Source: Acetobacter pasteurianus subsp. pasteurianus LMG 1262 = NBRC 106471 (lineage in GTDB: Bacteria; Pseudomonadota; Alphaproteobacteria; Acetobacterales; Acetobacteraceae). Taken from it: a stretch of DNA of 64,000 nucleotides. The translations under genes and the position numbers were made by a program. Shown piece after piece: positions 58,947 through 64,000 of the stretch (position 1 is the stretch's first letter; each line of letters starts with the position of its first letter). A model generated the notes under the pieces. It was not told the DNA's origin. It ran no database searches and was given only the letters and a program-made list of their open reading frames with translations. The stretch spans positions 1 to 64,000 of the forward strand of contig NZ_CADO01000003.1 in NCBI RefSeq assembly GCF_000285275.1. Reading direction: 5' to 3'.

Positions 58947-61640
58947 TCAGGCAGCTTTCGTCATCCCTCGCAAGACGTACTGAAGAATGCCACCATGCCT
59001 ATAATACTCGACTTCGTCTAGGGTATCGACACGGCAAAGCAGTGGTACTTCCTGCGTGGAGCCGTCATTTCTTGTAATTGTCATAATTACATCCATGCGC
59101 GGCGAAAGTTTATCAACACCTTTAATGCTGATCACCTCATCACCCTTCAGACCAAGGGTCTTGCGGGTTGTGCCATCCTTGAACACCAGCGGCAGAACGC
59201 CCATGCCTACAAGGTTGGAACGGTGAATACGCTCAAAGCTTTCAGCAATAACGGCCTTTACGCCCAGCAGCAGGGTGCCTTTTGCGGCCCAGTCACGGGA
59301 AGACCCCATGCCGTATTCCTTGCCACCGATCACCACCAGCGGGGTGTGTTCCTTTTTGTATTCCATGGCCACATCGTAAATGGCGCCTTCCTTCCCATCT
59401 GGGAAGTGCTTGGAATACCCACCTTCCGTACCCGGCAACATTTCGTTTTTGATACGGATATTGGCAAAAGTACCACGAACCATCACGCGGTCATTCCCAC
59501 GACGGGAGCCGTAAGAGTTGAAGTCTTTCGGTTCAACCCCATGTTCCATCAGGTAACGACCAGCCGGTGAATCCTTCTTGATGGAGCCAGCCGGAGAGAT
59601 ATGGTCAGTCGTGATATTATCACCCAACAGGGCCAGAATACGCGCACCTTCGATATTGCCCGGAGCTTTGGGCTCAACTTCCATGTGCTTGAAGTAAGGC
59701 GGATCCTGCACGTAGGTGGACTTCGGATCCCACTTATAGGTTTCAGAACCCGTAGCAACTTTCAGGCCCTGCCATTCCTTCGTGCCCTTAGACACATCTT
59801 TGTAACGGCTGATAAACTCGTCACGGCTGATGGCGGAAGCAATAAGGTCTGCAATTTCCTTGTTGGAAGGCCAGATATCCTTCAGATAAACCGGCTTACC
59901 ATCCTTGGATGTGCCCAGCTGTTCCGTTGTAATATCCTGCCGCATGGTACCCAGCAGGGAATATGCAACCACCAGCGGCGGGCTTGCCAGATAGTTGGCC
60001 CGAACGTTGGGGGAAATACGGCCTTCAAAGTTACGATTGCCAGACAGGACAGAAACAGCAACCAGGTCGTTGTTTTCAATCGCATCTACAATGTGGGAAG
60101 GCAGCGGGCCAGAGTTACCAATACAGGTGGTGCAACCATAGCCAACGGTGTTGAAGCCCATGGCATCCAGATCTGTCGTCAGGCCAGAACGGTTCAGATA
60201 ATCTGTAACAACCTGAGACCCCGGAGCCAGAGAGGTTTTCACCCATGGTTTAGGCTTCAAGCCCAGAGCACGTGCCTTGCGGGCAACCAGACCAGCCGCA
60301 ATTAGCACAGCCGGGTTGGATGTGTTGGTGCAAGAGGTAATAGCGGCAATAACAATATCGCCCTGCCCCAGATCATAGTTGGTTCCGGCAACCGGCACCT
60401 TTTTATCGGCATCGTTTGCGGCCACACCCAGAGAGCTGGTGAGTTCTTTTTCAAACGCTGTTTTGGCGCTTTTCAGTTCCACACGGTCCTGCGGACGCTT
60501 GGGACCTGCCAGAGACGGGACAACCGTGCTGAGGTCCAGCTCCAGAATATCCGTAAACACGGGTTCGGGTGTTTCATGCGTGCGGAACATGCCCTGTGCA
60601 CGCAGGTATTCTTCAACCAGCTTGATACGGTGTTCATCACGACCGGTCTGACGCAGGAAGTCCAGCGTAAGGGCATCAACCGGGAAGAACCCGCAAGTTG
60701 CACCATATTCCGGAGCCATGTTGGCAATGGTTGAACGGTCTGCAACTGGCAGGTGGTCCAGTGCCGGGCCAAAGAATTCAACAAACTTACCAACCACGCC
60801 TTTTTTGCGCAGCATCTGGGTAACTGTCAGCACTAGATCGGTAGCCGTCGCGCCTTCTGGCAGCTTGCCTGTCAGCTTAAAGCCAATCACATCGGGAATC
60901 AGCATGGCAATGGGCTGGCCCAGCATTGCGGCTTCCGCCTCAATACCACCAACACCCCAGCCCAGAACGCCCAGACCGTTAATCATGGTGGTGTGGCTGT
61001 CTGTGCCGTACAGGGAATCCGGGTAAACGTATTCCTTGCCACCAACATTAGCGGTCCATGCCACCTGGGCAATGTATTCCAGGTTCACCTGATGGCAGAT
61101 GCCCGTATCAGGCGGCACAACAGAGAAGTTTTCAAAAGCTTCCTGACCCCAGCGCAGGAAGGCATAACGTTCTGCGTTGCGCTCAAATTCCAGCGTAATG
61201 TTTTCCTGCAGCGCATCTTTTGTGCCTGCATAGTCCACCATCACGGAATGGTCGATCACAAGGTTGACCGGAACCATCGGGTTCACCTTCTGCGGGTCAC
61301 CCTTCAGGCTCACAATCCCGTCGCGCATGGCTGCAAGATCCACCACACCCGGCACGCCGGTGAAGTCCTGCATCAGAATGCGTGAAGGCTTGAAAGGCAC
61401 TTCCTTGCTGCTGCTGCCCTTTGGCAACCAGCCTGCAATGGCCTTGGCGTCTTCCACATTGTAGGAACGCCCATCTTCAAACCGCAGAATGTTTTCCAGA
61501 AGAACCTTCAGCGAAACCGGCAGGCGGCTTACGTCGCCAATGGTTTTTGCCGCTTCGGGAATGGAAAAATAATGGTAGGTCTTGCCGTCAACCTCAAGGG
61601 TGCGGCCTGTCTTTAGCTTATCGTGCCCAACCGTTTTCAT
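58947..61640 (-). CDS. acnA: aconitate hydratase A
   Basis: Starting at ATG 61640 ([17 protein letters not shown]) the enzyme has 897 residues; an in-frame ATG at 61661 adds seven. It isomerises citrate to isocitrate with a 4Fe-4S cluster. Family blocks include [41 protein letters not shown] and [12 protein letters not shown] with the cluster cysteines. In acetic acid bacteria aconitase abundance is tied to acetic acid resistance. It is followed by a strong terminator. Confidence 0.96.
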   Translation of the reverse strand: MKTVGHDKLKTGRTLEVDGKTYHYFSIPEAAKTIGDVSRLPVSLKVLLENILRFEDGRSYNVEDAKAIAGWLPKGSSSKEVPFKPSRILMQDFTGVPGVVDLAAMRDGIVSLKGDPQKVNPMVPVNLVIDHSVMVDYAGTKDALQENITLEFERNAERYAFLRWGQEAFENFSVVPPDTGICHQVNLEYIAQVAWTANVGGKEYVYPDSLYGTDSHTTMINGLGVLGWGVGGIEAEAAMLGQPIAMLIPDVIGFKLTGKLPEGATATDLVLTVTQMLRKKGVVGKFVEFFGPALDHLPVADRSTIANMAPEYGATCGFFPVDALTLDFLRQTGRDEHRIKLVEEYLRAQGMFRTHETPEPVFTDILELDLSTVVPSLAGPKRPQDRVELKSAKTAFEKELTSSLGVAANDADKKVPVAGTNYDLGQGDIVIAAITSCTNTSNPAVLIAAGLVARKARALGLKPKPWVKTSLAPGSQVVTDYLNRSGLTTDLDAMGFNTVGYGCTTCIGNSGPLPSHIVDAIENNDLVAVSVLSGNRNFEGRISPNVRANYLASPPLVVAYSLLGTMRQDITTEQLGTSKDGKPVYLKDIWPSNKEIADLIASAISRDEFISRYKDVSKGTKEWQGLKVATGSETYKWDPKSTYVQDPPYFKHMEVEPKAPGNIEGARILALLGDNITTDHISPAGSIKKDSPAGRYLMEHGVEPKDFNSYGSRRGNDRVMVRGTFANIRIKNEMLPGTEGGYSKHFPDGKEGAIYDVAMEYKKEHTPLVVIGGKEYGMGSSRDWAAKGTLLLGVKAVIAESFERIHRSNLVGMGVLPLVFKDGTTRKTLGLKGDEVISIKGVDKLSPRMDVIMTITRNDGSTQEVPLLCRVDTLDEVEYYRHGGILQYVLRGMTKAA

Positions 61641-61744
61641 AATCGCTCTCTCCCCGATCACAGCCGATGGCTGGTGATGCGTTCAGGACACCGTAAATAT
61701 GCCATTCGGCGCCGAGTGCCTGCCTGATCTGCCGGGCAACCGGC

Positions 61745-61773
61745 TTGATATCCCGTTGGGCCTAGAACATACC
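61745..61773 (+). promoter_or_regulatory. candidate ccmAB promoter
   Basis: TTGATA (61745-61750), a 17-base spacer and CATACC (61768-61773) lie in the acnA/ccmA divergent region. The -10 box is weak. The start would fall near 61780, just before a leader stem-loop. Confidence 0.3.
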
Positions 61774-61791
61774 GGCAGTTGGAAAAGGCAC

Positions 61792-61831
61792 AAGCCGGGG
61801 AGCGACCACGAGAACGCGAGGACCCCGGCTT
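61792..61831 (+). promoter_or_regulatory. stem-loop in the ccmA leader
   Basis: AAGCCGGGG (61792-61800) pairs with CCCCGGCTT (61823-61831) across a 22-base loop, followed by TT. It precedes an AAGGAG site at 61855-61860 by 23 bases. It could be an attenuator or merely a spacer structure. Confidence 0.4.
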
Positions 61832-62578
61832 TTGCGGCCTTGCACGGTAACAATAAGGAGAAGTGTTATCGCCGACAGTCCTTTCCCTGCCGGGCAATCT
61901 GCCCCAATCGGGCCTGAAACTGGTGCATTTCCGGCACTTTATGCTGAGGATCTTTGCGTTTTCCGTGGGGAAAGGCTGGTGCTGGATGGTGTCAGCTTTC
62001 AGATGGAAGCCGGAGCCGCCATGCTATTGACTGGCCCCAACGGCGCAGGAAAGTCCACTTTGCTGCGCGTTTTGGCAGGCTTGCGCAAACCCGATTCCGG
62101 CCAGTTACTCTGGCATGGCGAATCGGTTTTTGCTGATCGCGCAGCTCATGCCTGCAAGGTAGCTTATCTGGGGCATCAGGATGCGCTCAAGCCGGGGTTG
62201 ACCGTAACAGAAAACCTCGCCCTGTTCGCACGTGCGGGCCAAGGCAATATGCAAGCAGCCCTTGAAGCCATGGATTTGTTGCCGCTTGCCAATCTGCCAG
62301 CGCGCCTGCTTTCTGCTGGGCAGAAACGGCGTACAGCACTCGCCCGCATTCTGCTGGCCAATGCGCCTTTATGGCTGCTGGATGAACCCAGCCTTGGCCT
62401 GGATGCCAATGCCATTACCCTTTTAGGGCAAGCTCTTACGGCACACAGACAACAAGGCGGGTTGGTTATTGCCACCACGCATGTGCCCCTGCCGCTAGAA
62501 AATGTGCAGCCCCTTACATTGCCGGGCGCGAGCGATTCGTCCGCCTCTCCCTTTTACCAGCAGGAAGATGACGCATGA
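61832..62578 (+). CDS. ccmA: cytochrome c biogenesis ATPase CcmA
   Basis: The protein has Walker A GPNGAGKST, signature LSAGQKRR and Walker B LWLLDEPSLGLD, the CcmA pattern. With CcmB it drives release of haem-loaded CcmE for cytochrome c maturation. The start is uncertain. Family homology begins at ALYAEDLCVFRGERL, yet between the TTG at 61832 and that point the frame has no ATG, GTG or TTG. A strong AAGGAG at 61855 points to an ATC at 61868. The gene overlaps ccmB by 4 bp. Confidence 0.88.
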   Translation: MRPCTVTIRRSVIADSPFPAGQSAPIGPETGAFPALYAEDLCVFRGERLVLDGVSFQMEAGAAMLLTGPNGAGKSTLLRVLAGLRKPDSGQLLWHGESVFADRAAHACKVAYLGHQDALKPGLTVTENLALFARAGQGNMQAALEAMDLLPLANLPARLLSAGQKRRTALARILLANAPLWLLDEPSLGLDANAITLLGQALTAHRQQGGLVIATTHVPLPLENVQPLTLPGASDSSASPFYQQEDDA

Positions 62579-63243
62579 TCGGGCTGTTCTGGGCCATTGT
62601 TGGGCGTGACCTCCGCCTTGCCCTCCGGCATGGGGCAGACACAATGGGGGCCATTCTCTTTTTTATTGTTACAGCCACCCTGTTCCCACTTGCGCTTGGC
62701 CCATCTCCAGAATTGCTGCGCCATATGGCACCGGGCATTATCTGGGTCTGCGCCTTACTGGCAGCTCTGCTACCGCTAGACCGGCTGTTTGGTGCGGAGC
62801 TTGAAGATGGATCTCTGGACCAACTTCTGCTTTTGGGCGTTCCGGCTTCTCTGGTGGTCTTGGCCAAAATAACTGCACATTGGCTCACCACCGGCATCCC
62901 TTTGCTTCTGGCGGCTGTGCCATTGGCAACCATGCTGGGCCTGCCTGCCTCTGCCCTGCCTGTGCTTTTAACCGGGCTTTTCCTCGGGTCAGTTGTGCTG
63001 TCTCTTATTGGGGGAATGGGCGCATCTATTGTGCTGGGGGCGCGGCGTGGTGGTGTTCTCCTGCCACTGCTTACGCTGCCACTTGCAACTCCTGCGCTGA
63101 TTTTTGGGGCTGCGGCTATTGATGCCGCCTCTACCGGCCTGCCCTGGCAGCCAGATTTAGAACTTCTGGCAGCATTTGTTGCTGGCGCTTTACCACTCTG
63201 CCCTCTGGCGGCTGGTGCAGGCCTGAGAGCTGCGGCAGAATAA
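62575..63243 (+). CDS. ccmB: haem exporter permease CcmB
   Basis: The 222-residue protein has six transmembrane helices and the CcmB opening MIGLFWAIVGRDLRLALRHGAD. The segment LDRLFGAELEDGSLDQLLLLG is also typical. It pairs with CcmA. No ccmC, ccmD or ccmE follows; the next gene converges across a stem-loop, so the rest of the system lies elsewhere. Confidence 0.93.
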   Translation: MIGLFWAIVGRDLRLALRHGADTMGAILFFIVTATLFPLALGPSPELLRHMAPGIIWVCALLAALLPLDRLFGAELEDGSLDQLLLLGVPASLVVLAKITAHWLTTGIPLLLAAVPLATMLGLPASALPVLLTGLFLGSVVLSLIGGMGASIVLGARRGGVLLPLLTLPLATPALIFGAAAIDAASTGLPWQPDLELLAAFVAGALPLCPLAAGAGLRAAAE

Positions 63244-63249
63244 TACATC

Positions 63250-63284
63250 TGCTGTTATGGCCACCTGAACGGACCATAACAGCA
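63250..63284. terminator. bidirectional stem-loop between ccmB and the yfdX-like gene
   Basis: TGCTGTTATGG and CCATAACAGCA form a perfect 11-bp stem with a 13-base loop between two converging genes. T-runs are absent, so termination is inferred from position. Confidence 0.5.
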
Positions 63285-63299
63285 GCATGTTTGGCAAAC

Positions 63300-63998
63300 T
63301 TACTTAGATGTATTGCCAGACGCAGCCTGCTGATGGCTTACAGCCTGAATATCAACAGAGGCATAGCGCACTGAATTTTCTGCATCACGCAGAGCTTCGC
63401 TAGCCTTGTACGGATCATTCTTGATGAACTCAGCGGCACGATTTACGTCCTGCCGTGTCTGTTCCAACGGCACTGCAGCAATCACGTAATCTGCATCTAC
63501 GCCAGAAACTTTCAGCACTTCAGAAGCGCGGTCCGGGTCTCCTGCGCGCAGGTGGCGGTTTGCTGCGGCAACAGCAGCGCTTTTTTCCGTGGTAGGTTCA
63601 ACTGTTTCATCCAGAACCAGTTCGCCATCAATCGGCAACCAAGCCACTGGCGTGGTGCTGCCCATGCCTTTTTTGGCTGTCTGAGCCTGCTTGGTTTTCA
63701 CCGGCATCAGTTCAGCTTCTGCTTTCTGGAAAGCCGTGTTGTCGGCCCGTGCCCGATCTAGCGCCTGCTGTGCGCTTGTAATCAGGGTTTTAGCCCCTTT
63801 GAGATCACCATCAAAAATGGCGCGGCGTGCCAGCATCAGTTCTTCAAACGCTGTGTTACCATCATCTGAAAGACGGCCGAAATCCTGCGTTGCTGCCGCT
63901 GTTGCAGCATTTGTTGCAGGCACTGCGGCCGTAGATGCTGCCTGCTGTTGTGCCCATGCTGGCGCAACAGCCGTTGTTGCTGCCAGTAGAGCGCCCAA
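63300..63998 (-). CDS. YfdX-family exported protein (5' end beyond the window)
   Basis: The visible 232 residues include the end of a signal peptide (APAWAQ) and a YfdX domain: GNTAFEELMLARRAIFDGDLKGAKTLITSAQQAL, PVAWLPIDGELVLDE and the C-terminal AAEFIKNDPYKASEALRDAENSVRY. YfdX proteins are periplasmic and linked to acid and envelope stress. The true start is probably just past base 64000, because the first visible codon is TTG inside the signal peptide. Confidence 0.85.
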   Translation of the reverse strand: MGALLAATTAVAPAWAQQQAASTAAVPATNAATAAATQDFGRLSDDGNTAFEELMLARRAIFDGDLKGAKTLITSAQQALDRARADNTAFQKAEAELMPVKTKQAQTAKKGMGSTTPVAWLPIDGELVLDETVEPTTEKSAAVAAANRHLRAGDPDRASEVLKVSGVDADYVIAAVPLEQTRQDVNRAAEFIKNDPYKASEALRDAENSVRYASVDIQAVSHQQAASGNTSK

Positions 63999-64000
63999 CA

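Noticed and set aside
1-64000. Mobile elements, integrases, toxin-antitoxin or phage genes
   Set aside because: No transposase, integrase, terminal inverted repeat pair or phage structural gene was seen.

Overview
The window reads as a chromosomal segment of an acetic acid bacterium (Acetobacteraceae, most likely Acetobacter or a close relative). The evidence is: a circularly permuted two-piece tmRNA; a split b/b' F0 ATP synthase operon without F1 genes; the alphaproteobacterial gene order dapF-mtaB-ftsY; an alpha-type SspB; flavin-dependent ThyX; and many genes with acetic-acid-bacterium style sequences. The species assignment is inference. I see no insertion sequence, prophage, CRISPR array or rRNA operon, and base composition looks even across the window.

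Layout. 1-4 kb: a pqiABC-type intermembrane lipid transport operon, then tRNA-Thr(CGT). 4.3-6.7 kb: a GT39/GT2 glycosyltransferase pair. 6.7-9.3 kb: the F0 operon atpI-B-E-F'-F. 9.4-12.9 kb: ftsY, mtaB, dapF and a glyoxalase I. 13-19.3 kb: a coiled-coil porin, a DEAD-box helicase, a secreted repeat protein and an exported S10 carboxypeptidase. 19.3-22.7 kb: rplM-rpsI, an unknown anchored protein and an NAD(P)-binding protein. 22.7-26.2 kb: pstC-pstA-pstB-phoU without pstS. 26.4-29.5 kb: ilvD, an exported protein and a 37-residue membrane peptide. 29.6-36.5 kb: quinone oxidoreductase, FUSC-like protein, HtrA protease, SGNH hydrolase, OpgC-like acyltransferase and Mrp. 36.6-38.2 kb: two small proteins and thyX. 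38.3-41.5 kb: ssrA (tmRNA), sspB, class I fumarase and a VOC protein. 41.5-46.3 kb: a glucoamylase-like protein, dadA, alr and a divergent Lrp regulator. 46.3-52.3 kb: rimP-nusA-ylxR-infB-rbfA. 52.5-55.4 kb: a three-gene cluster around a membrane-anchored Clp-type AAA+ ATPase. 55.4-64 kb: a LysR regulator, an amino-acid ABC system with a fused binding protein and permease, aconitase, ccmAB and a partial YfdX.

Most of the window is housekeeping: energy (F0, aconitase, fumarase), translation and ribosome assembly, envelope upkeep (Pqi, HtrA, OpgC-like) and D-alanine metabolism (alr-dadA with its own Lrp). Three sets form clear functional units. ssrA tags stalled nascent chains and the adjacent sspB delivers tagged proteins to ClpXP. 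The dad genes interconvert and oxidise alanine under a divergent Lrp regulator. The rimP-rbfA operon builds the 30S subunit and starts translation.

The strongest candidate for an undescribed system is the 52.5-55.4 kb cluster. It pairs a compact Clp/HSP100 AAA+ domain, tethered to the inner membrane by two N-terminal helices, with two single-pass proteins of unknown family whose bulk appears to be extracytoplasmic.
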